64,000 nt of DNA from Alkalinema pantanalense (GTDB lineage Bacteria; Cyanobacteriota; Cyanobacteriia; Leptolyngbyales; Leptolyngbyaceae): positions 92,057 to 156,056 of the forward strand of contig NZ_JBLZFX010000003.1 of NCBI RefSeq assembly GCF_050753345.1, written 5' to 3'. Position 1 is the first letter of the stretch. Every line of letters begins with the position of its first letter. A program made the position numbers and the translations under genes. Positions 17,588 through 25,307 of the stretch are shown one piece after another. The notes under the pieces are model-generated. The model was not told the DNA's origin, did no database searches, and saw only the letters and a list, made by a program, of their open reading frames with translations.

Positions 17588-18268
17588 ATGAATCATCATC
17601 CAGGACTTAACGGTCAAGTACAGGGGCGATCGAGGAAACCTACCGGAATGTCTCGCCGAAATTTACTGGCGACCGGGGGGCTAGTAGCCGGCTGGGCAGT
17701 GACGGCAGGCACTTCATTGTTAGCTGAGCAGGTAGAGGCCATGCCCTCTCCGAAGGACAAGCAAAACGATATCAAGATTCTCAACAATGCCCTTTATTAC
17801 GAACATCAAGCCATTTGGGCCTACGAAGTTGCAGCAGGGAAGTTGAGTCACACCGATGTAGGCAAGACGGTCTTAGCGATCGCGCTCATGAATCAACGAG
17901 ATCACAAAGCCCATCGCGATAAGTTGGCGGAAGTGGTACGGAATTTGGGTGGAAAACCTGTGATGGCAGAGAAAAGCTACGACATCTCTTCCTATTTGAA
18001 AAAAGGCGAAGGGGGGCTGGATTCGGACGTCAATATTGCCAAGCTGGCATTAGCCCTAGAAACCGATGCCGCGATCGCCTACACCTTAGAGGCCGCACAG
18101 TTGAAAACGCCTGAGCTGATTACTGCGGGAGCGAGCATTGGACTGGATGAAGCAGCCCATGCAACAGCTATTCGTGCCACGTTTCGCTCACTCGGGGTGA
18201 TGTTAGATATTGTACCGGCAGCTTTTGTGAGTCCTGAGACCCGCGATCGTTGGATTTTGAAGGTTTAA
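17588..18268 (+). CDS. Tat-exported ferritin-like domain protein
   Basis: A twin-arginine signal is present: SRRNLLATGG followed by a hydrophobic core and a probable cleavage near the AEQVEA segment (about residue 48). The mature part has the four-helix ferritin-like pattern, with Glu and His ligands in ALYYEHQAIWAYE (helix 1), NQRDHKAHRDKL (helix 2), ALETDAAIAYTLEAAQL (helix 3) and GLDEAAHATAIR (helix 4), giving a likely di-metal site in the periplasm or lumen. The ATG at 17588 has an ideal AAGGAGA 8 nt upstream; the TTG at 17570 is rejected. Function in metal storage or oxidative protection is inference. A hairpin follows at 18294. Confidence 0.85.
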   Translation: MNHHPGLNGQVQGRSRKPTGMSRRNLLATGGLVAGWAVTAGTSLLAEQVEAMPSPKDKQNDIKILNNALYYEHQAIWAYEVAAGKLSHTDVGKTVLAIALMNQRDHKAHRDKLAEVVRNLGGKPVMAEKSYDISSYLKKGEGGLDSDVNIAKLALALETDAAIAYTLEAAQLKTPELITAGASIGLDEAAHATAIRATFRSLGVMLDIVPAAFVSPETRDRWILKV

Positions 18269-18293
18269 TAATCGCCTGAAATCAGCAGCTTTG

Positions 18294-18316
18294 GCCCCTT
18301 TCCTAACAAAAGGGGC
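18294..18316 (+). terminator. Hairpin after the ferritin-like gene
   Basis: GCCCCTTT (18294-18301) and AAAGGGGC (18309-18316) form a perfect 8-bp stem with a 7-nt loop, 25 nt past the stop. No T-run follows, so termination may be Rho-like or the hairpin may only stabilise the transcript. Confidence 0.45.
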
Positions 18317-18415
18317 TACCCTGTGCAGGATTCGCTAGATCGGTTAAACCCCACATGGTTTGATTGAAGATTTTTTCGTTTGATGTGAACTAACTTTGCA
18401 CTCTTGAGAGATCCT

Positions 18416-19591
18416 ATGCAACGCACATCTTCCTCGGTACGCACCGTTTGGCAGCAGGTGGGTGGAGTTGCCATTCTACTGGCTACGATCGTTGTGTGTT
18501 GGTCAGCCTATGGATTTTATCAGCCCCAAATTTTAGACCGTTTAGGGTTTCCGTTATTGGCCACTTGGTTGGGCATTGGGCAGGGACTATTGGGCGCGAT
18601 CGTTGAGCCCTATGTGGGATTCCAGAGCGATCGCCTCATGGCTAAAGCAGGTAACCGACTTCCCTTGATTGCAATCGGAATTACCGCAGCAGGCTTAATT
18701 TTTATCCTTTTGGCGTTCGTCTTACTACAGCCATTATCGTCTGTATTTGCCTGGATCGTCCCCCTTCTGATGACGTTATGGGTCATCGCAATGATTGTCT
18801 TTCGAGGTCCGGCGATCGCGCTATTACGCCAGTTTGCACCGACCGAAAACTTACCCCATGCCAATGCATTGCTGACCTTTGTTCTAGGACTATCTGGTGC
18901 ATTTGATCCTCTATTGCAACAGTTATTTAGCAAAATTGGTAGTACTGGAACTTTTTTATTTGGAGCTCTGTGTCTCTTGATCGGTGGGGTGGCGATCGGG
19001 TTTAATCCACCTAACACTATGATTTCTTCCCTTCCCTATGCTCGTCCAGCAATTTCAGTTAAGCGATCTGCCTTAATTTTTCTAGTCGGAGCAGCAGCAG
19101 GCATGGAATCGTTTTTATTACTCAAACAGATTCCACTACAATTTCAGATTTTATTACCGAAACTTGCACCTAGTTACATTACAGCAATGATTCTTTTGAT
19201 TTCTGCAATCACAGCGATTCCTTTAGAAACATGCATCCATATTCTGGGAATTCGCAAATCTATGACTTGCAGTCTAGGCACGATCGCCCTGTTACTACTC
19301 CTATCCCCTTTAGTATCTCACTGGATTACAGCCATTATCTTATTATTTCTATTTGGGACAGCAATGGGCCTATTGTTCATTGACCAAATCCCTTTTGCGT
19401 TAACCAGAGTCCCTCCAGCACTAGCTGGGTGGGGCACAGGACTCTATTTTGGGGGCATGGGCGGGGCAGTTGCCTTAGCAGGACTGATTCAGCAATTAGG
19501 GGGCTTATCTGCCGGGGTAATTTCATTCCTGACGATCGTCGCTTTTGCGATCGCGGTTTCCTGTCTGAGTTTACTGAAACGAGAATTTTAA
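18416..19591 (+). CDS. Major facilitator superfamily transporter
   Basis: A 391-residue membrane protein with about 12 hydrophobic segments. Features such as a first helix with WSAYGFYQPQIL, the loop VGFQSDRLMAKAGNRLPLI (like the D-R-x-G-R-R-x-P loop of GPH/SUT-type MFS proteins), and the mirrored second half from residue about 215 support an MFS_2-like transporter. Substrate unknown. The ATG at 18416 was chosen over the TTG at 18404; GAGAG lies upstream. It converges with the anti-sigma gene, with a 13-bp inverted repeat between them. Confidence 0.75.
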   Translation: MQRTSSSVRTVWQQVGGVAILLATIVVCWSAYGFYQPQILDRLGFPLLATWLGIGQGLLGAIVEPYVGFQSDRLMAKAGNRLPLIAIGITAAGLIFILLAFVLLQPLSSVFAWIVPLLMTLWVIAMIVFRGPAIALLRQFAPTENLPHANALLTFVLGLSGAFDPLLQQLFSKIGSTGTFLFGALCLLIGGVAIGFNPPNTMISSLPYARPAISVKRSALIFLVGAAAGMESFLLLKQIPLQFQILLPKLAPSYITAMILLISAITAIPLETCIHILGIRKSMTCSLGTIALLLLLSPLVSHWITAIILLFLFGTAMGLLFIDQIPFALTRVPPALAGWGTGLYFGGMGGAVALAGLIQQLGGLSAGVISFLTIVAFAIAVSCLSLLKREF

Positions 19592-19619
19592 ACTCAATCG
19601 CCATAGTAAATTATTAACA

Positions 19620-19654
19620 AGTGCATTGCTGAGTGGGTGCTTCAGCAATGCACT
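19620..19654. terminator. Perfect hairpin between convergent genes
   Basis: Two 13-bp arms, AGTGCATTGCTGA (19620-19632) and TCAGCAATGCACT (19642-19654), flank a 9-nt loop. It lies between the MFS stop at 19591 and the cupin stop at 19675 and could serve as a bidirectional terminator, although T-runs are weak on both sides. Confidence 0.55.
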
Positions 19655-19674
19655 AAACAGTGACTAAATATGGA

Positions 19675-20316
19675 CTAAACAGTAACTAGACAGTCCTCAA
19701 AGTATTCATCATCCAATGAAGTGCGAGCAAAGAACATACAGCCTGTTTGAGTAGATGGCCCATGGGATGAGCCACATTCCGATCGAATATAATCCCCTGC
19801 ATAGTAGACCTGATCACCCACGATGAGGTCACCTTGCAGCATATAAATTTCCTCGAACCCAGCGTGGACATGAACGGGGTAGGATACACCCGGCTCCGCC
19901 CGCAGTACCACACTCACTTCACGGTTCGTTTCATCAACGCGCAAACGGGCGATCGTAATTCCTGGCACCCGATAGGGCACCCACTCAAATTCCTGCGATC
20001 GCTTGGCAAATACTGACCCCGTTGGTGCAGGAAAAGCAGGCCAAATGGTTGATTCTGTGGACTCCAATTCCAAATTTAAGTTTTGGAATAATCGCTGCTT
20101 CAAATCACTTGCCATAGGCACTTCAGGTGCACTGTAGGGAATGGCATTGACTGCCACCTGATAATCCGCCAATTCATTTGCCAATTCAGGCATTGCTGCC
20201 ATTTGGGTCGCAATCCAAGCTTGTTCGTCTTCTGTCAAAACACCGAGTGCCTGTAGGGGGGCTAACTCACAAAAGCACGGATTATCTAATTGAGAAAATT
20301 CATTTAATTCAGTCAT
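19675..20316 (-). CDS. ChrR-like cupin anti-sigma factor
   Basis: The N-terminal 80 residues form a helical anti-sigma-like region; the C-terminal part is a ChrR-type cupin (residues 95-213) with the metal motif HVHAGFEEIYMLQGD, then DYIRSECGSSHGPST supplying another His. ChrR proteins bind Zn and hold an ECF sigma factor until oxidative or singlet-oxygen stress. The gene follows the sigma gene on the same strand. I chose the ATG at 20316, which has GGAGAG just upstream; an ATG at 20340 would overlap the sigma stop by 4 nt (ATGA). The classic Zn-binding His-Cys-Cys pattern at the N-terminus is not evident. Confidence 0.8.
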   Translation of the reverse strand: MTELNEFSQLDNPCFCELAPLQALGVLTEDEQAWIATQMAAMPELANELADYQVAVNAIPYSAPEVPMASDLKQRLFQNLNLELESTESTIWPAFPAPTGSVFAKRSQEFEWVPYRVPGITIARLRVDETNREVSVVLRAEPGVSYPVHVHAGFEEIYMLQGDLIVGDQVYYAGDYIRSECGSSHGPSTQTGCMFFARTSLDDEYFEDCLVTV

Positions 20317-20336
20317 GGTTCTCTCCAATCGCTCCC

Positions 20337-20924
20337 TCATGAAGTTTCCCAGGAACCCAGAAGGATTCGTAATTTACTCAGCCCCAACCGAATGCGCGTT
20401 TTAACCGTTCCAAGGGACAAATTCGTTACGGTTGCAATTTCACTGTGACTGAGTCCATTGTAATAAGCTAACTCAATAACCTGCCGCTGTTCTGGAGGTA
20501 ATTGGGCTAAAGCGGCAAAAACTTGCTGACGACGTTCCTTAACGGCAACTTGCTCGATCGGATCATGGGTACTTTTTGGGGCCGATCGCTCCGCTTGCAT
20601 CGTGGCATCTTCCACCTTACCCAACCGCTGGGTTTTACGCAGGCGATCGAGCACCCGACTCCGCGCCATCATAAATAACCAAGCATCTACCCGCCCTTTT
20701 TGACTATCGTAGCGCTCTGCCGTTTTCCAGACCTGGGCAAACACATCGAGCACCACTTCTTCGCTTTCCTCAACGGAACCTAAACTACGATAGGCAACGG
20801 AATAAATAATGCGAGCATAGGCATCATACAGTTGAGACAGCGCCGTAGGATCCCGTTGAGCAATCCGGGCTATCAGAAGCTGATCCTGCGATCGATCTCG
20901 AGAGGACTCAGGAGAGGCAGACAT
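20337..20924 (-). CDS. ECF-family RNA polymerase sigma factor
   Basis: A 195-residue group 4 sigma factor. Region 2 is seen in ALSQLYDAYARIIYSVAYR and DVFAQVWKTAERYD with the -10 reading segment AWLFMMARSRVLDRLRK; region 4 in LPPEQRQVIELAYYNG and LSHSEIATVTNLSLGTVKTR with the helix-turn-helix. The adjacent ChrR-like gene suggests a singlet-oxygen or peroxide response as in RpoE-ChrR. It resembles cyanobacterial SigG-type factors, but I do not assign a name. A 14-bp tandem duplication and a palindrome lie 170-205 bp upstream. Confidence 0.9.
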   Translation of the reverse strand: MSASPESSRDRSQDQLLIARIAQRDPTALSQLYDAYARIIYSVAYRSLGSVEESEEVVLDVFAQVWKTAERYDSQKGRVDAWLFMMARSRVLDRLRKTQRLGKVEDATMQAERSAPKSTHDPIEQVAVKERRQQVFAALAQLPPEQRQVIELAYYNGLSHSEIATVTNLSLGTVKTRIRLGLSKLRILLGSWETS

Positions 20925-21095
20925 TCTAGTTCGAGGAAGTCACAAGAGGATACCTAGCCATTGTGCCAGAGGCTATTTCTGCAACGCCAACAAAGTAATC
21001 AAACAAAAAATAACGCTCATCTCAACAATCCCAGAGGAAAAGACGCCCGACACAGAACAACCGGTGGACACTGAGGAACAGGCAGAGGGGGCCAC

Positions 21096-21129
21096 TGGGG
21101 AGTACTTTATGGGGAGTACTTTAAAGTAC
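21096..21129. repeat. 14-bp tandem duplication overlapping a palindrome
   Basis: TGGGGAGTACTTTA occurs twice in perfect tandem (21096-21109 and 21110-21123). The second copy runs into GTACTTTAAAGTAC (21116-21129), a perfect 14-bp palindrome. It may include regulatory sites for the sigma gene on the minus strand. Confidence 0.7.
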
Positions 21130-21180
21130 AGCAGTGCTATGCTGCATTCAAAAAATAATTCACCAGAGAAAAATTAACAA

Positions 21181-21212
21181 TAAAAAAGCAGTCCCTACCC
21201 GGTTCGGACTGC
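21181..21212 (-). terminator. Intrinsic terminator of purN
   Basis: On the minus strand GCAGTCC (21206-21212 complement) pairs with GGACTGC (21188-21194 complement) across an 11-nt loop, followed by TTTTTTA (complement of 21181-21187). It lies about 150 nt past the purN stop. Confidence 0.75.
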
Positions 21213-21362
21213 CCTTGTGCTAGACAATTAGCTTCTCAATCTGAGTATATATTGCCTGACTCAAATTGAACACACATCTCCCCCAAGGAAGATACTTTTC
21301 GTAAAATTACGGAGATGATTTGCGCAAAACCCATCAAGCATCGATAAAATTTGTCGGCTATG

Positions 21363-22091
21363 TCAGGAGTTTCCCATAAACTCTCGAGCGGCTGCCAAGG
21401 AGATCGCCGCCGGATAGATTTGGTGTTCTTGAATTTGGATCCGAGCTTGTAGGGTTGAGATCGTGTCCTCGGGCAGAATGGGCACAGCAGCTTGCATCAA
21501 AATTGCACCACTATCCACCTCTGGCACCACGTAATGCACAGTGCAACCCGCAATTTTCACCCCCGATCGCAAGGCTTGTTCCACCGCGTGCCCGCCTTTG
21601 AAACTGGGCAAAAGACTGGGGTGGATATTCAAAATGCGATTGGGGAAGGCTTGGATCAAGACAGGTGTCACAATACGCATCCAGCCCGCCATAATGACCC
21701 AATCCACGTCATAGGTTTGTAGGGTCTCTACGATCGCGGCATCCAAATCTTCCCGACTGGTGTAGTCTCGGTGGTTCAACAATACCGCTGGTGTTTTCAA
21801 CGCCTCTGCCCGTGCTGCAACCTTGGCCTCAGGATTGTTGTAAATCAGAACTTGCACTTGGGCGTTGAGGATGCCTGCCGCAATGGCTTGGGCGATCGCC
21901 GCAAAGTTACTGCCACTGCCCGACGCCATAACCCCCAACTTGAGGGGAGGACACCCTGCGAGCAAATCCGCAGGCGGCATAGGAGGCGAAAGCAGGCAAG
22001 ACTGTTCTAATCCAGAGGAAGCGGAAGTTGCAGAAGAAGCAGTTGAGGAAAATTGTTCAGCGCCCATATTGCTCAGAGAGTCACTATCCAT
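21363..22091 (-). CDS. purN: Phosphoribosylglycinamide formyltransferase (GART)
   Basis: Transfers formate from 10-formyltetrahydrofolate to GAR in purine synthesis. The core begins KLGVMASGSGSNFAAI at about residue 50, followed by MAGWMRIV, the catalytic NIHPSLLPSFKGGHA (with the conserved Asn-x-His), and TVHYVVPEVDSGAI with the catalytic Asp. The first 50 residues are Ser/Pro-rich and look like an unstructured extension; a start nearer the core could be real, but the Met at 22091 has no better alternative except one within the extension. The gene is followed by an intrinsic terminator at 21181. Confidence 0.92.
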   Translation of the reverse strand: MDSDSLSNMGAEQFSSTASSATSASSGLEQSCLLSPPMPPADLLAGCPPLKLGVMASGSGSNFAAIAQAIAAGILNAQVQVLIYNNPEAKVAARAEALKTPAVLLNHRDYTSREDLDAAIVETLQTYDVDWVIMAGWMRIVTPVLIQAFPNRILNIHPSLLPSFKGGHAVEQALRSGVKIAGCTVHYVVPEVDSGAILMQAAVPILPEDTISTLQARIQIQEHQIYPAAISLAAAREFMGNS

Positions 22092-22223
22092 AAATAGAGC
22101 GTGACATAGAAGGTCAAATTCACTCTGTTCAAACAGGGTATTTTAACCAAGTCGATGGACAACGGACTCTAACAAGACTCTCAATAGCCAAACGCTTGCA
22201 TCAATGAAGCAATTTTTTTAAAA

Positions 22224-22294
22224 AGGCGGCACCCAGATTCGAACTGGGGGTAAGGGATTTGCAGTCCCCTGCCTTACCACTTGGCCATGCCGCC
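22224..22294 (-). tRNA. trnC: tRNA-Cys (anticodon GCA)
   Basis: The minus-strand sequence begins GGCGGCATGGCCAAGTGG and ends in GTGCCGCC, giving a 7-bp acceptor stem (GGCGGCA/TGCCGCC). The anticodon loop reads CTGCAAA with GCA at 22260-22262. The T-arm has GTTCGAATC. No CCA is encoded; a T-run follows. Length about 71 nt is normal for tRNA-Cys. It lies between purN and the URC4-family gene. Confidence 0.96.
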
Positions 22295-22333
22295 GCATTG
22301 CACGTTTATTACTATAACAAACGATCGCCATTT

Positions 22334-23542
22334 CTAGAATACTGTTCCATCACTTTCAATCAAAATTGGTGGGCTGCCATCGGGTCGTCGGGTTTGTGCG
22401 ATCGTCCGTCCAGCGCTCCAGGTACCGCCTTGCAGGATTTTAGCCAGGGGGAGTTCAACAACGGTTTTTTGTAACTTCTGGCGAATGCGATCGGCCATCA
22501 GATCTAAGAGGGCGATCGTCAAAGCCCGCCACTCCACCACCAACGCCGACACCACGGCATGGGTTCGCTGGGCATCCTGGGCTTGCTTCAAGCGCAAAAG
22601 TCCTAAATCCAAGCACAGTCCTCCATTGCGATATTCAGCCAAGCCGGTCAGTTGATCCAAATCGATCATCTGCAAACCCAGTTCCATCAGGGGTTCCAGT
22701 AAGGAATAGGTCAACCACTGGGAGAGTTTATGAAGGGGAACGAGCAAAGGAGCCACCTCCGTTCGATCGTTAGCCAATGCCCCCCTAGGCGTATAGGCCC
22801 ACACATCTCCCAGATTCTGTCCCTCCAGTACACAGCGTTCCGGCCACAGATCACTGAGTGATTCCAGCAGGGTTTGGAAAATCGTTACCGCCGAGAGAGA
22901 TTGCTCGATCGCTTGGTGATGGAAGTAATCCACAAGATTCCCTAAACGAGGTCGATCGGAGCCGAAACACTGCGGCGATCGCGCCAGGAGATGACCCAAC
23001 TTTTGCAGAATTTGCCAGCGCCCCTCCAACCCTACGATCGGATTGGTTTCGCTCACTTGCAATCCTGCCGCTAGGTCGTTGAGGGAAAGTTGGGTCAGAC
23101 CCAAGGCATCGGTGGTTAAGTCGCCCGTTTGCGAAAATTTACCCTGGCAGAACAAGTCTAAACTGGCTACGGCTAGACCTTCCGAGCGCTGCCAGATCCG
23201 ACCTTCCCCATCGCGATAGTGCCAAGCTCCGCCCGCCCCCGCATCCAACAACACACTGGGAATGACGAGATCAAACTGTGCCTTGGCTCGCTCTAAAGGC
23301 TCCAATCCCTGTAACGCCTGGGCAACCCGCTCGGCAGGAAAATGTCGCCAACGGCTATGGAAGGGAATATTGCCATCAGGATAATCCCGCTGCATGGTTT
23401 CAATCACAGAATCTGCCACCGCATCCAAGCGCGTCAGATCCACTTGAAAATGGTACAAGCGATCGGCCAATCCCAATTCCAGCAGACGATGGGCTTGTTC
23501 ACGAATAGCATGGGGCGATCGTAGATAACTTACAGAAACCAT
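22334..23542 (-). CDS. URC4/Urg3 family protein (DUF1688)
   Basis: The 402-residue protein begins MVSVSYLRSPHAIREQAHRL and contains FHSRWRHFPAERV, LDAGAGGAWHYRDGEG, RSEGLAVASLDLF and NLGDVWAYTPRG, all typical of the URC4/Urg3 (DUF1688) family. Fungal URC4 takes part in uracil catabolism, in a pathway of unclear chemistry; in cyanobacteria the role is unproven. The ATG at 23542 was chosen over 23566, which would add eight hydrophobic residues. No other pyrimidine-catabolism gene is adjacent. Soluble, no signal peptide. Confidence 0.8.
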   Translation of the reverse strand: MVSVSYLRSPHAIREQAHRLLELGLADRLYHFQVDLTRLDAVADSVIETMQRDYPDGNIPFHSRWRHFPAERVAQALQGLEPLERAKAQFDLVIPSVLLDAGAGGAWHYRDGEGRIWQRSEGLAVASLDLFCQGKFSQTGDLTTDALGLTQLSLNDLAAGLQVSETNPIVGLEGRWQILQKLGHLLARSPQCFGSDRPRLGNLVDYFHHQAIEQSLSAVTIFQTLLESLSDLWPERCVLEGQNLGDVWAYTPRGALANDRTEVAPLLVPLHKLSQWLTYSLLEPLMELGLQMIDLDQLTGLAEYRNGGLCLDLGLLRLKQAQDAQRTHAVVSALVVEWRALTIALLDLMADRIRQKLQKTVVELPLAKILQGGTWSAGRTIAQTRRPDGSPPILIESDGTVF

Positions 23543-23747
23543 AGGGGGTAGAAACTGTAGGAACACAAGCTATGGGCAAAAGCGAGCATGTTGGAGTTGC
23601 AACGAAAATCAAAATCCGTCCAATCTCGCCTAAACAAAAATTAGGGAGCGCTAACCGGGCATTATTGGAGACAATAAAGACGTTTCTTCCAGGATTTTGA
23701 GGAGATAGTATTCTATCTTCGCTCCAGTCTTATCAAACCCACGTTTT

Positions 23748-23972
23748 ATGAATCATTTTGGGACTGTACTTAAGGTTTTGGCCGCGTCCATCGTCATTAC
23801 CCTAGGGATAAAATACATTGCACCTAGCATCACCATCGCTCCCACACCGATGAATGCTCTCATTGCAGTGCTCCTACCCACCGTCGTTGTAGCGGGATTT
23901 TTAGCCTTTAGATCGCAAACAGCCCCCGATCGGTCTCTGCAATCAGATCGATCGACCCAATCAAATCCATAG
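23748..23972 (+). CDS. Small two-helix membrane protein
   Basis: A 74-residue protein with two hydrophobic segments (about residues 5-24, VLKVLAASIVITLGIKYIA, and 36-55, MNALIAVLLPTVVVAGFLAF) and a polar, Ser/Asp-rich C-terminus. It lies 78 bp upstream of the AI-2E family gene on the same strand, with a three-copy 15-bp repeat in the gap. It is probably real because of the clean membrane pattern, but no family is recognised. Confidence 0.6.
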   Translation: MNHFGTVLKVLAASIVITLGIKYIAPSITIAPTPMNALIAVLLPTVVVAGFLAFRSQTAPDRSLQSDRSTQSNP

Positions 23973-23977
23973 GCAAG

Positions 23978-24022
23978 CAAATCATCGGTAGTCAAATCAT
24001 CGGCAGTCAAATCATCGGTAGT
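23978..24022. repeat. Three-copy 15-bp tandem repeat between genes
   Basis: CAAATCATCGGTAGT, CAAATCATCGGCAGT and CAAATCATCGGTAGT at 23978, 23993 and 24008, the middle copy with one change. A degenerate fourth copy (TGAATCGAG) may follow. It lies between a small membrane-protein gene and the AI-2E family gene. Confidence 0.9.
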
Positions 24023-24050
24023 TGAATCGAGTCAGCAGGAGAGAGGAGTG

Positions 24051-25307
24051 ATGGAGTTAGGACATTGGGTCGGTCTTTTGGCCTTAGGCATTGCGCTATT
24101 TATTCTCTGGCAAATTCGCAATGTATTGATGCTGATTTTTGCGGCGGTGGTACTCGCCTCTGCGCTGAATACCGCCGCTCGACAAATTCAAAAACTGGGC
24201 ATTAAACGAGCGCCTTCGTTAATTTTGTCGATCGTGGGGATCTTCGGCCTTCTGCTCCTGTCGGTTTGGCTAATTATTCCGCCCTTTGCCGATCAATTTC
24301 AGCAACTGACCACCCTCTTTCCTAAAGGGCTCGATCGCGTCAACACCTGGTTAGACGATGCCCGCAGCTTTGCGCCGCCTTTCCTGCAATCCTCGCTACC
24401 CGATGTCGATAGTCTGATTCCTCAACTCCAACCCCTCGCCAATCGCTTACTTGGCAGTTCTTTTACGTTCTTTTCAGGCACGTTGGGAGCCCTCTTAAAT
24501 ATTTTGCTGGTCGTGATTCTTGCCATCATGTTTTTGGTGGATCCTGACCAATACCGCCGGGTCTTTGTCCGGTGTTTCCCCTCCTTTTACCGTCGCCGCA
24601 TCAACGATATTTTGCTCAAGTGTGAAGAGTCCCTGCGGGGCTGGCTGGTCGGAATTCTGTTCAATATGGCGGTGATTGGGGGCTTTAGTGGTTTGGGTTT
24701 GTGGATTCTGCACATTCCCTTACCCTTCGCCAACGGGATTTTGGCGGGCTTGCTCACGTTCATTCCCAACATTGGGCCTGCCATCAGTGTGGTACCGCCC
24801 ATGGCGATCGCGTTGCTGGATGCACCCTGGAAGTCTGTAGCTGTCTTGCTTCTGTACTTTGCGGTGCAGCAGTTGGAAACCAATGTCCTGACGCCCTATG
24901 TCATGGCTCAACAGGTTTCTCTCATTCCTGCAGTGACGTTGTTATCACAGTTTTTCTTCGCAACATTTTTCGGTTTTCTGGGGCTATTGCTGGCCTTACC
25001 CTTAACCGTTGTCGGCCAAGTTTGGATCCATGAAATTGTGGTTAAAGATATTTTAGATCAATGGACAGAAGCAGAATTTTCGATCGTGCCCAGGAGATTC
25101 CAGAAAGCTACGACAGATCAATCCCCAACCACAGACAAGAATTCACTAGAGCAATCTCCAGCCACCACAGACGATATTGAACCTTTGGTCATTCTGCAAA
25201 GTCAGTCTGGGGAAGCGTTGATCGATCAAGTCTCTCCTACAGGCTCCCAATGTGAAGAGTCTCCAGCCCCCCGTGACTCTCTCGATCGCAATAAAGACTT
25301 AGATTAA
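24051..25307 (+). CDS. AI-2E family (PerM-like) membrane transporter
   Basis: A 418-residue protein with about eight transmembrane segments. Family marks are IRNVLMLIFAAVVLASALN at the start, the DPDQYRRVFVRCFP region before residue 180, and FANGILAGLLTFIPNIGPAIS near residue 225, followed by LETNVLTPYVMAQQVSL. Members include the E. coli AI-2 exporter TqsA and sodium/proton antiporters, so the substrate is unknown. The C-terminal 70 residues are polar and acidic. The ATG at 24051 is preceded by GGAGAGAGGAG; a GTG at 24048 is possible. Its stop overlaps by 3 bp the stop of the convergent gene at 25304. Confidence 0.85.
   Translation: MELGHWVGLLALGIALFILWQIRNVLMLIFAAVVLASALNTAARQIQKLGIKRAPSLILSIVGIFGLLLLSVWLIIPPFADQFQQLTTLFPKGLDRVNTWLDDARSFAPPFLQSSLPDVDSLIPQLQPLANRLLGSSFTFFSGTLGALLNILLVVILAIMFLVDPDQYRRVFVRCFPSFYRRRINDILLKCEESLRGWLVGILFNMAVIGGFSGLGLWILHIPLPFANGILAGLLTFIPNIGPAISVVPPMAIALLDAPWKSVAVLLLYFAVQQLETNVLTPYVMAQQVSLIPAVTLLSQFFFATFFGFLGLLLALPLTVVGQVWIHEIVVKDILDQWTEAEFSIVPRRFQKATTDQSPTTDKNSLEQSPATTDDIEPLVILQSQSGEALIDQVSPTGSQCEESPAPRDSLDRNKDLD

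Larger units (their letters stand above)
20925..21362. other. Gene-free stretch: sigma promoter region and purN terminator
   Basis: The half near 20925 is the upstream region of the sigma gene. It contains a tandem duplication at 21096-21123 and a palindrome at 21116-21129. The other half holds the purN terminator (21181-21212). No ORF is supported. Confidence 0.5.

Noticed and set aside
23978..24022. Short CRISPR array
   Set aside because: Units are 15 bp with no spacers between them; it is a simple tandem repeat.
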